Shown one piece after another: positions 48,996 to 60,720 of a stretch of DNA of 64,000 bases. Source of the DNA: Glossina fuscipes (lineage: Eukaryota; Arthropoda; Insecta; Diptera; Glossinidae); NCBI RefSeq assembly GCF_014805625.2, contig NW_023998414.1, positions 23,055,034 to 23,119,033 on the forward strand, given 5' to 3'. Position 1 is the first letter of the stretch. Each line of letters opens with the position of its first letter. The notes beneath the pieces are model-generated. The model worked only from the letters and a program-made list of their open reading frames with translations, ran no database searches and was not told the origin of the DNA. The position numbers and the translations under genes were made by a program.

Positions 48996-50081
48996 AATTG
49001 AATTAAGGAAATAAGAATTTAAAGGATATCATGGGAAAAAAAATTCTCATTTATTTAACTTTGTTATCTTCTATGTCGATAGAGCATTTTTCTGGCTGAA
49101 TATTGTTAGACGAACTGAAAACATTATCTAAATTGCATGAGATTTCGTTTATTAAACTATTTATCTATTAAGCGAAATGAAAGCGAAATTTTGCAAAGAA
49201 GAAGAAAGACTTTATACAAAAACCTAAAGAGGCTTCAGAGGGAATGAAAAGATTGAATATTCGTTTCACGGGTTTAACTAATTGTCACACACTCACTCAC
49301 TCAGCTAAATCAAATTACGTGATAATAAATGATATGAAAACTGATAAGTAATTGGTAAAAGCCCTACCTTGACTTGGATTAAAAAAACTTTTTTCAACCT
49401 CTCTCAAGTCATTCATGGAAATCGCGAATATTTCGCATTGTCGTCTAAGCGTTATGTGTGTAGCAATACATATCACACACAAGATAAACGAAAATTAATG
49501 TTATACGCACCACGTTGAGTATGTGAGGCACATCAGGGTATGGTTCGTTATCAAAACGCCTGATCGAACTCGAATTAAACTTGGCGACTATTGTACTTTG
49601 TTTATTTAAAAAAGATAATCGACTTATAGGTGAACACAATTTTAGGGATAAGTCTTAAAAGTTTATACATTATGTCTAATCCTGACGTGACTGCTTGCGA
49701 ATTGAAAAATAAAAATTTCAATATTTGATATCCAAAACTATATACAAAAAATAGGAAAGGAACGAAACGTAGAAATATTCGAAAAAGGAAGCAAAAAAAT
49801 TGGTTCACTGAGAAGTAGTGAAGGATCGGATGAAAAGGCTACTGCGGTCTTCCTTAATAGTTTGCGCTTGCAGGCCGGCAAGCATTTTCAATTGAAAACA
49901 AGACCATTGTAGACTATTGCAGAGAGGGGCAATGCAAAGCTTTCTGAAGACAGATGACCTATACAGTGAACTAAGATGTAAGTTAAGTTTTCCCCAAGTC
50001 AATCTACAAGATAATCAATGCATTCATCATAATTTATTTTCTTTGCACAGATTGTAATAATAATCAAAGTGTAGCACTTAC
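48996..50081. other. AT-rich intron-like spacer
   Basis: No gene is supported. If the A-rich exon at 50082-51357 is real, this is the start of its downstream intron on the minus strand (donor at 50081-50080). Confidence 0.4.
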
Positions 50082-50769
50082 CTCAATATATTACTGACAT
50101 TAAATAAATGATTGCTGAAGCTTTTGATGAAAATGATGTTTGTTTTGTTTTTTGTTTTATTTTTTTTATTTTTTTTTTTTTTTTGTTTTGTTTTGTTTTA
50201 GTTTTGGTGATGTTTGTGTTTTCTTAAAAGTTTTCACTCACTATTTTAATTATTATTCATGTTTATGGCTTTTTTCATTTGTTTTAAATTTAAAGCATAC
50301 GCACTTTTGGTTATTCACTTTTATTTATATAGATAAACACTTTCATTCGATTTTATTTTATTTCCTTTTTTTGCGAATTTTTTGGTTTCTTCAATGTTTT
50401 CACTTTAATTGTACGTTACGCGATTTTCATTCTCCTTTTCTTTGTTTTGCTCTATATAACCTTTTATGCCATTTATGTTTGCTATTATTTGACTTGATCT
50501 CAGGAGATTTAGTTTATAAGCAAGAACACGTTTATTAGCAACAGTTTACTGTTCACTGTTTACTGTTCACTGTTTTCTCTTTTCTTTCCCTTTATAGATA
50601 GAAGTTTTAATTTAATATTCGTTGCCTGTTGTTGCCGTTGTTGTTATTTGTGTCTGTTTTTTGTAATTTTTTTTTTCTTTTTTTTTTTTTTTACTTTCTT
50701 CTATTTATTTATTTATTTATTTCTTTATATTGGCAATGTGGATTTCAGATTTTGTGTTTAATTAATTTA

Positions 50770-50824
<55 letters not shown>

Positions 50825-51357
50825 GAGATTTATTTTTTTTTTGTTTTTGTTTTTTCTTTTTTAAAGAGCTCTACTTGTTTTTATTGCTGTGTTTTAAATG
50901 CATTTGTTTGCCTTTTTTTTGTTTTTTTTAAATAATTTTATTAAAATTATTTCCTTTTATAATTGATTTCAAAATTTTTAATAAATTTATGATATGTTTA
51001 ATTAATTGCATTTATTTGCGTTTGGTTTGTATGTGTATTTAATTAAAAAAGAAAAAAATATATTTGGACTCTAACTCAGTCTATATAGAACTTGGTTTAT
51101 ATGGTTTAAAGTTTTATTTGAATAAAAATTTTGTTTTTTTTTCAATATTCTTTGTTATACTTTTTTACATTTATGGTTATTGTTTCAAATCCCTTTGACC
51201 AGCGAAAATACTTTCAATTATTATAATTTTTTATTTTTTCCTTTTCTTTTGTTTTTTGTTTTATTTTTTTATTGCAATTCCCTTTCAATCAAGTTAAGTA
51301 GAACTTTTTGCTGTTGTGATGTTCAATTCCAGATCATTGTTTAAATGTTCATGTCAT
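50082..51357 (-). other. candidate 1.28-kb non-coding (UTR) exon, A-rich
   Basis: On the minus strand a textbook acceptor (long T/C tract ending CATTTTTCTTTTGCAG, AG at 51359-51358) opens the segment. A textbook donor (TTGAG-GTAAGTG, GT at 50081-50080) closes it. Between them the sense strand is very A-rich, with AAAACAAAACAAAAC-type runs and a CAACAACGGCAACAACA patch near 50630, the composition familiar from long fly UTR exons. No long minus-strand ORF exists; the two long plus-strand ORFs here are Phe-rich artefacts of the antisense T-runs. A TA microsatellite (50774-50821) and a 14-bp duplication (TTTACTGTTCACTG, about 50544-50571) sit inside. It would be a 5' UTR exon of a minus-strand gene; this is inference. 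Confidence 0.42.
50774..50821. repeat. (TA)n microsatellite
   Basis: Pure TA run of about 24 units inside the candidate UTR exon. Confidence 0.95.
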
Positions 51358-54300
51358 CTGCAAAAGAAAAATGTGAAAAAATAAAAAAGAGAAAAAAACA
51401 CAAAACAATTATTAATTCAATTAGTTATTTATTATATATTTTAGTTACTTTTTCTCATAGGATATATTTATTTTAAAAATTTCAACATTTTTTTACATTC
51501 ATTATGAGAAATTAATTAAATTTTCGCCAGACATTTGCAAAATATGAAATAAATGCACATGTATCGAAACGCTTGGACCTTATTCTTGAATAGCGTAAAT
51601 AATCGGTTTATTCTTATGTGAATGTCTAACTGTCCGTATCTTGAACTGGCGATTAGTATCTCAAAATCGGATTTATATGGCCGTCCGTCGTCAATATAGT
51701 CAGTCCAATTTCAGATATCAATGATATCGATCCGTATATATGTGCGCAGAATTCACGTGAAAACGCAAAAATCTTCCGCTTGTGTATTTCAACTCAAAGT
51801 AATACAAGTGTTAAAAAATTCGACCAGAGCCATAGATTATCTTCTTTCTAATTTGTATTTCGTTTTACTGACATGCGTCGGAAAAAGGTAAAATTAAATT
51901 TATTGTAAACATAGTTTATTAAGAGTTTTATATTTTGACTTTAAAAGTCAAGTACGTGGCAGAAACTCAGCTAAGTGCTTTTAAATGTTTACCGATGCTG
52001 AACTAATTTATTATGTTTTTCTATGAAAGGTAATCGTTCAAAAAAAACCAACAAAAAATTTACGCGGAGACGAAATCTTTCTCCTTCTACCTCTTGTCAA
52101 CTATACCCACCACATGTGCTAACAAGAAGCATAAAATCTGCGTGGAAGATTTCCTAAGATGTACACGTGTATATATGTGCCTAAACATATATATGTTTAT
52201 GATAAACGTGAATAGCGGAACAGCAGATTTAGGTATGAACTTCTACTAAAGTCGTGATTACGATCTCAGAAATTAGCGTTGAAAAGCAAAATTGATTTAG
52301 AATTCGTTCATTTGTTCTTTCTTGTCAGGTTGACAGCTTAAACATTAACGTAATCGGTCTATAGATTTATTTACAGTTAAGAGAATTGTTTCAAGCTGTT
52401 AACATGTTCGTTCCTTCATGTCTTCTTTGTTCCCTCTTTTCCTATCAAGTCTAGCACGACAATCGCTATCTGGCATATAAGCATGATGGTAAAGGAACAT
52501 CACTCTTCAAAAACAATCATGCCAGCTGTTGTTATCATAACGTCATATGTCCAAAGCATACCCTATATAATCTACCATAGCATAGTGGAACCATACCAAA
52601 AGTACAATATAAACAAAAAAAAATAAAAAAATAAAAACGAGCAGCAGAGAAAATAAAAGGGGCGGCTTATAATAAAATAACATATCTATAGGATATATTT
52701 ACATATGAATCAATTTAGCTGAATTGTTGTATGCTTTCTATAAAAATGTTTTCAATCCTTTTAGTTTTCATATGCAAACGAATCGGAATATGCCAAAGGA
52801 ACACCTCGACCATTATTCAATGGTCGATTTCGCCTAATAGAATACTTCATTTATTTTCATGACAAAAGACCAAAAATGATGCCAAATGGTTTTCAAGTGG
52901 GGACGTACTTTTCATAATAGTCACATAAGGATGAGCGCCCAGCACTCGACAGTGGACTGATGTGTGGTCCAAAATGAATCTTTTTATCATACGCCTTATT
53001 GCCATTCAACTCTCCTCGTGATAAATACTAAAAATGAGACTTCAATGAAACTTAGGCAATAAAGCCCTATCTTTCTCTAGCACTCTTATATGGGCCGAGA
53101 CTCACAAAAGAAGCCAACACGGTCCAAATTCACTACATTCGAATTTTATGCCAAATTAATGTTATGAACTGGTTTTTATTACAAAATGTTTTGAAAAGTT
53201 AAATCTTTTTTAGCATAAATGCTTAAAGGAGCATGACAATGGGGTATAAAAAAATTTATCCACATGAACTCAATTTGGTACGGCGGCCTTTAATATCTGG
53301 CTACAATAATGCCGTAATTCGCACTTTGTAGCATTAAAAATTAAAAGGTTCCTATATACAAACGCTTTATTTCTGCCGAAACGATTCGAAAATTACAAAA
53401 TTTTTTTTTTTATAACAACTTTTTATAAGCAATTGTTTATATTTATGGGCATTCGTCGTGCAAACGGTCCCGACGCATTCTTAATTGATTTGAAATAATC
53501 GAAGACATGTCAATGTATTAGAATTCGTCAAAATATCTCAAGAATTTCAGCTTCTAGATTGAAGATAATAATGAAAGGCCAGACAATAACCGAACAGCGA
53601 GGGACAAAGATGCTTGAACGGATTGAGGAAACGAGTTTGAATCGAACGGCCGAGTCTATCTTAAGACCTTTTGGACGTTACATACATCCGTACAAACTCA
53701 ATATGCCCTAGAGATTCTCAAGGAATATCATAGTGTGATTTCACTTCACGTTATTTATACGCAAAATACGATTGGAATGACGTCAAAGCTCTATAATACG
53801 TATTCGAAAGCTCTCATCAAATACAACTGGAGATTTAGTGAGTTGTCGTTCAATGTGCAGTTTCAAATCATCTAACATGCATTTATCACATCTCTTTTCA
53901 TTGTTCATTGTTCGTCTCAGGCTGATTCGCTTTTTAGATCGAATAAAATGCCAGACCTTATGCAGTAGACCTCGCAAAAAGCTCTGCTTCCTCTCCTATA
54001 AAAAACCGATAACTTTTTATAGCACTAAAACCTAATAGTAAAAATAGTTTTATAAAAATCTAATCTGTAATGTTGAACGCAAGGCAAAGAAAATTGTGTT
54101 TCGAGGCCTAAATAACTAACTACACGAGAAGATAGTTTACAGAAAGTGTTTACTTGTTAAGAATAGTGTAAAGCGGCTTTAGAGTTGATTTTGACATAAC
54201 TTACTGGTAACGATGTCTTTGATGATGTTTTTTTTTTTCTTTTTTTTGTCATAAAACTAATGAAAATATCAAATCCTGCATGAGCAAAGCAAAGCGCAAT

Positions 54301-57300
54301 TTGATAAAAAAAAATGTGCGTGACGCATATATGATAAAGAAAAAAAACAAAAACCCGGAGAAAAATCCTATCTACTGAGGTTCTTTAAAGAACCGGAATT
54401 TCTGAGCTCACTGCAGCGCTGTGAAAAAAAGTTCAACTGGTCACTAGGTAAAAAAAAAAAAAAACAATTAGACAAAGTCTGACTGAAAAGAGTGGCAAAT
54501 AAGGCTCCCGCTCTTCGGCAATAAGAACGTCAGATAGCGAATAGCCCGATAAATTTAACTATGGTGTGATTATGTACCACGTTCTCTATTATAATAAAAA
54601 AAAATAATAATAATAATAATACGCGAAACATATTCATCGAACCAGGGACTGGGTAAACGTTGTGTGACCTTCGTGAGGCGGCATGTCAACATCGTCCACA
54701 TCGTGGCGTTCCCACTGTTAAGCGACAAATATCCATCTGGGCGTTGAAAGCTGCTTCGTTTCTAAAGATCGCATGGACAGTCAAAAGCGCATAATCCGCA
54801 CTGGAAAATGTGCTGATAACGATTTGTGACTGATTTAAACCGCATCAAATTGTAAGCTAACAAATGTTAAAAATCAGCGACTACGATGCGCCGGCTTAGC
54901 AAGAACTCCATTATTTGGTTGGATTGGCCGCTGCCGACCCAAACCACTAGCACCATTCATTCAGGTAAAGCCAAGCGCCAAATCAGAGAGCTGCGTCCAC
55001 ATTTGAAAAAACTCATTTGTCCAGTTTATAAGCCATTGTAACTCTAAAATGTTTCTCATTCCGTCAAATCAAAGGCTTAATCAAGATTAGCTTATAACTT
55101 TTTGATTAGAGAAACCCGAATGTTGGCTCAACTTTAGTCAGTCACTTATTTAGAGGCATTTTTCATCTGAAATTTATTGAAACTTTAGTCGTCTAGACGA
55201 ACAATTTTCTTTGAACTAAGCCTATGGAAAAAATTCAAAGGCAAATCATATTTGCCTGAATCTCTGCTACGCATCATGACAGATCAAAGTTTTTCCAACT
55301 ATTTCGTTAGCAACGGACATGTCTATTTGCCGATTAGAATAATTCGTTTATACTTACCTTCTTCATCCCTTAAATGTATAGCGATATAACTGCGATCGTA
55401 TGTTTAAAAGCTCATATCCCTGTATGGAGCAAGCTTTGCATATTACTGCCAATTTTATATATTTTTATATATTCTTTTTGAAAACTTAATTTGAAAATTA
55501 AGTGGAACTGTAATGTAGCCAATTGGCAATAGTGTGCATTTAGGGGCTCCTGTATGACTCGTATTGAATCAATAATAATTTTCAAAGATGTTAAGTACTT
55601 TTGCTTTGTTAACTTGATTAAAGCAAAGAGAATCACTTAGGGTTTTCTTCTTCTAAATTTCATAACTTGAACAATGTTTATATTATAAAGCTATCAGTTA
55701 TGAGAGTTAAGTTTTAACTCAATTTAACTAAAATTTCATAAGCCACGTAAATACCTAAACTTGGACTAGTTTTGATATTAACGATTCCTTTAGTATATAT
55801 AACTTTTTCTGTGATTTCATTTTTATATTTTTGCTTTTAACAAGAAGCAGCGGAAATTATGTAAAATCAAGCAAAGTACCAGTATAAAATATATTGAGCC
55901 TTTAGAATTCAATATAGAAGCGTATATTTCACATATTCGCTCATATATTTTATATTCATATTTAAGTATATGTTACGTTCGTGTTAAGCTCTGTTCAGTT
56001 AGAAGTTAGTTAAAAGAATCGCAAATGAATTTAAGCAGAAAAAAAAAGAGAAAAAAGTGATATAATTATGCTGACTATTTCGTTTATTTATTTATTTTTT
56101 CTCTTATATTAAATAATAAAATAACTTGAGTGCATATATATTTACATAAAAAGCATATTTTTCTTTTATTAAATTGCTTGCTTGGGTCTTATGAAAAAGA
56201 GAGAAAAGATTACAACATAATATAATACTTTTCCTCATTGTAATTGTGTGCGGTTGTCGAGAAAAAAATTCTTTAACAAATTTTGTTATATATTTTCCTG
56301 TTTTTTTTTTTTTTTTTTTTTTAATTATGAACCATGGAAAGTAAAGGCAAAGGAGGAAAGAAAAAAAAAAAAAAAATAATAATAAGAAGAAGAAGAAGAA
56401 GAATAGCAACAACAAGAACATTGGCAATAATAAAACCACATGCACTTTGAGTTGAATGCTATCTTTCAATAGCAAAAGCGTTACTGGTTACGCTTCTTCT
56501 CTTTATTGTTGTTTTTTGATTTTCATTTCTTTCTCAAAATAAAAAAAAAATAAAAATAAAAAATGTGTTTTATTCTTTTTGTTTTTTTTTTTTTTTTATT
56601 TATTTATTTTTTTATTTTATATTTTTGTATTTTTTTGTATTTTTTGGTAAAAACATACAATCAGAATGAAGCAGTCAGTAAAAGCAGTAGAAAATAATGG
56701 CCCAGTTTAAGCAGCTGACTGACTGACTGACTGAGTAAGTAGTCGTTATACATGTTTGCTTGTTTGGCTGACACTATGGTTATTTGTTTATACGTTGGCA
56801 ATTTGGCCATAAAACGAAAAGCGAAATAAACGATAGAGACAGAAGGAGAGCAAAAAAGACACACATTTCGGTTTGTTAACATTATAGAAGAACATACACC
56901 GACAATATTGAGTAGCAAGTAAAAATATCAGCTGAATATAGGAGTATCCATGCAAATGTGCGATGAAAGCACAGTAACGCTTTAAAAATGCCACCATCTC
57001 ATCGGCTGAAACCACCGCAAATACCACTGGTTCACTAGGACAAGCTGGCAATGCAGTACACTCACTATTACTTATACACATATACGCATACATTTATCAA
57101 TAACGTTTCATACAATATTATATCATTTAAATATATATATATATATATATATTTGTTTTCTTTCCGCGCATATACATATATATATATATTGGTTATATTG
57201 TACACATACATACATGTTTTGGTTACATTGTGAATTTGGCATGTATGTGAAAATAACGACAACAATGAAACAACCAACGAACGAAAATCGCAATAAAAAT

Positions 57301-57379
57301 ATAACGAAATGCAATAACGCTACACTATGTTAACTTGCGGAGAAATATGAAAAACAAGACCAATTTACCAACCGCACCG

Positions 57380-57412
<33 letters not shown>

Positions 57413-58000
57413 AATTTAAAAAGTAAATTTACGCCAGCTTTCTTAAAAACTCCCTCTTCGCCTACACAAGCCCACAAATTAAAGGTAAAGCTATGGCCAC
57501 TTGCTCTCTTGCTCGGTCGCTCTATGACGCGTTGATTGTGCTTTCATTGCAAAGGCTTTGCCATTGGCTATTGCATGGTTAGATACTTGAATTTCATTAT
57601 TGCTTCACAATAACGTTTAAACCAAATAATTTAGCAGTTTTGCCAAACAATAATATTACAAAACAATATACCGTCAGCGACACGCAGCGCGACCGAAAAG
57701 AAAAACCTAATAAAAGTGAGTTAATAGGGTCTACAGCGCCGTCACACCAACATATATATATTGTATATTTTATAACTACATGCCCCCTTTATTTTATGCA
57801 ACCCCACCCCATTCAACACATACCCACACTTTTCATAATACAGTTTAGTGTCGATGCAAATGTTTGTTAAGGACACTGTACTTATATAAAATAGAAAAAA
57901 AAAAAAAAGTGTTTTGTTTTTGTTATCCTTCCAGTTACGGTATATTTCCTTAATTTCTTTTTTTTTTTTTATACTCTCAGTACATTTTTAATATTATCAT
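51358..58000. other. AT-rich spacer
   Basis: No gene is supported. Contains CCGTCTG-family remnants (51590-51745 and about 53640-53720), AAT units (54602-54622), GAA units (56382-56402) and TA tracts near 57.1 and 57.4 kb. A less AT-rich block at 54640-55020 stands out, with no recognised motif. A minus-strand frame (53783-53977) with KRCDKCMLDDLKLHIE is protein-like but unidentified. Confidence 0.4.
55345..55375 (-). promoter_or_regulatory. strong 5' splice-site motif after ATGAAGAAG
   Basis: On the minus strand GGGATGAAGAAG-GTAAGTATAA is a perfect donor consensus. It could follow a short exon whose acceptor would be CGATCGCAG about 32 bases upstream (frame YIAIHLRDEE). No other coding support exists. 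Confidence 0.25.
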
Positions 58001-58155
58001 AAGCACGCTAAATAAACAAACAACTATAACAGCAACAGCAGCAAGAACAACAACAAAATCATAGCGTAATTTTGTTTTCATTTTAGTGAAAGTCTGCTGT
58101 TTTTTATACTTTACCTAAAAGCGGAAATGTGAGGAAATACAAGTAAAAGAAAAAA

Positions 58156-58194
58156 ATGGCGTGTAGTGTGAAGAGGCGGGTGCTGACGAGCGAG
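58156..58194 (+). CDS. possible short first coding exon (speculative)
   Basis: On the plus strand AAAAAATGGCG is a good animal start context. It follows CAACAGCAGCAAGAACAACA-type sequence (about 58032) and an acceptor-like TTTTCATTTTAG (58075-58086). Thirteen codons (MACSVKRRVLTSE) run to GCGAG-GTAGGA, a plausible donor. Read without splicing, the frame closes after about 50 codons. The strand is opposite to the other exon candidates. No family can be named. Confidence 0.15.
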
Positions 58195-58889
58195 GTAGGA
58201 AGGGTTGAGCGGGACTTGATAAATTGTTTTGGATGTAAAATGTATACGTGTGTGCACTTATGTATGTTTATTTATATAATAAATTTAATTCGCTTATCTA
58301 AATATTTCTAGTTTTATTGTTTGTTTATGGGAAAAATCATTATTATTATTATTATTATTTTTTTTTTAAAGAAAGTATAGCTTTGTGCAGTCATTTCTTT
58401 GTTTTTTATTTTTTTATTTTTTATTTTTTTTTTTTGTAAATTAAATTTAAAAGCAGGAAAATGTTTTTTTTTTTTAAATATATATTATTATTTAAAAAAA
58501 TGTATTATTGTGTGCATTGTATGATAGATAGTAGGTCAAATGGAAAATAATCCTTTTATTAAATTGCTCTCTATAAGAACATGTTCAACGAGACAAATAC
58601 AGTGCAGGTATATTTGAAAGCAAAACGAAAAGAAGAGAGAAGAAAAACAATAAATTTTTTAAGTTTTGGTTTTGAACAAATTCTTTTACTTTTCGCCAAA
58701 TTAAAAATGTTTTCTTTCTAATTGGCTTTAACTGCTAACACGGCAATATCTATCCTGTCTTGAAAATAAGACGAAAATTTGGAACAAAAACTGGCAGCAA
58801 GAAACGCCGATTTTTTTTAAAAAGAAAACTTTAATGCTCCTAAAGACCTTGAGAAAACAAAGGCGAAGAACTCTAGCTATCTATCTCTA

Positions 58890-58897
<8 letters not shown>

Positions 58898-58929
<32 letters not shown>
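58898..58929. repeat. (CT)n microsatellite
   Basis: CT run preceded by CTAT/CTCTAT units. Confidence 0.9.
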
Positions 58930-58931
<2 letters not shown>

Positions 58932-60589
58932 ATTCTACAAATGTCTTTGTTAGTTTAACGTGGCTACATTACCTTGCCGGTTTAAACCCACGATGCCCGA
59001 TGACGCACGGGTTAATTTTGAGTAACCGGCGCCCTTCAGAGAGTAAGAAAGTCCCTATAAGCTAGGGGCCTAAACTACACTGGAGAAACCCTCTACACGA
59101 GTCTTGACTATATTCACCAGCAAACAAAGGTAAAGAAGATCAAGCTGCATGTTAAACTTTCAATTGAAATTATAGCCGAATTATATACGATTGTGACGAG
59201 ACGTATAATGTTTTTCTGATCAATGAGATCAGAAGCTTCCTCTTCGAATATTTGTTTACTTCGTTTTCGTCACCAAGTATTGATTTATGTGCTAAACATG
59301 CACTTCCTTTTGTATGTTGGGATGAAGAACTGAACGAGAAACTAAATAGAATAAGGGCTCATAAGAAAATTGTCTCAATCGAGACGGACACGATTCTGTG
59401 CTATCTTTCATCAATAAACCAAAAATCGTCCAGTTTTCTCTTATCTAATATGAGCGAAACTCATATCTACACACACACACACGCATATATATATATATAT
59501 AGTTACATATGTATAAATTTTTTTCTATCTTAAAAGGTAGGCTTGATCATGCAGTCATAATATTGAGAACACTTTTCATGCACACGATCGATCGAGGGCA
59601 AGTGAAATGAAAAATATTTCAAAATGTTTCTTCCGTCATCCCTGAAGCTGTGATCATCGTCGATATTCGCTAAACACCGATCCCATCGATTTGATCGACC
59701 GCAATAGTGACTGTTTGATTTGAGCAAACAATAACTCATTTCTGATTCTATTTCGCTTACGACAGCGAAGGAGAGAAACTCTTTCTTTCTCTCTCAGGCA
59801 TGCATTTATGTCCAGACGTCCGGATTAGGGTTGCGCTGTATAAGCAAAACGAATACAGCTCTCAATAAGTTCATAAGACGACATATGATTTTTCGATAGC
59901 ATCATGGGAGATTTATCGAAATTTCACGATGCCTAGACCGTTACTTCACTAGTTATAGTGGCCTGAGTGATATCGTGCACGAAATTCAGATTTTTCCAAT
60001 ATTCCACAAGAACAAAAAAATCGTGTCACTAAAACAACATATTGGCTCGTCAATAGTGGCGATATTTTTTATTCCCATCTTATGACTATATGAGTGACGT
60101 AATATTTATTACTATTTCCATACATTGCGCTAATAAGCATATAAACGTTGGATATGGTCTTCAATTTTCCTCAACTAATATTATTTTTCAAAGTCGGCAA
60201 ATGTCCTTAATCTGTTTAAATGATTCGTAGTAAGTTGACAGACAAGCTTTATACTAACAAGACACTAAGTTTGATAAGTTTGCTTTCTATCATTACCTAT
60301 GAAAAAAGCTGACAAATTGTACAAAAAAAATTGACATCAAGTAGCGCATCTACTCATATGAGTATAAAACACAAATTGTTTGTTGTGACGAACACGTAGG
60401 GAATCATCAAATTTTTAATACGTACAATAACTTATTATAATCTATTCATTCATAGAAGTTGAAACTATTCAACACTCCCTACTGATGAGTATTAAATTAA
60501 ATAGTTATTTAAAGCTGAATATAATTATGGTATTAAATGGTACACTAAGTAAGTGCGGGCGTAAGCAACACCGAGATGGACTTGAGATA

Positions 60590-60720
60590 GACTCACCGTT
60601 CTACTATGTCGACCGATTCAAAATCATTTTCTGAATCGATATGAGATTGTCTGTCCGTCTGTCTGGATTATTGGCTTGTATTCAACAAGTACAAGTCGCA
60701 ATATTTTTGATATTTCGGTG
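60590..60720 (+). repeat. dispersed repeat with CCGTCTG core, fragment
   Basis: ATTTTCTGAATCGATATGAG followed by TTGTCTGTCCGTCTGTCTGG, nearly the same order and spacing as the copy at 36.85 kb. Confidence 0.6.

Noticed and set aside
50140..50931. Two long plus-strand ORFs (132 and 100 codons), Phe/Leu-rich and seemingly membrane-like
   Set aside because: They are readings of T-runs and a TA microsatellite, antisense to the A-rich segment; no start context or conserved motif.
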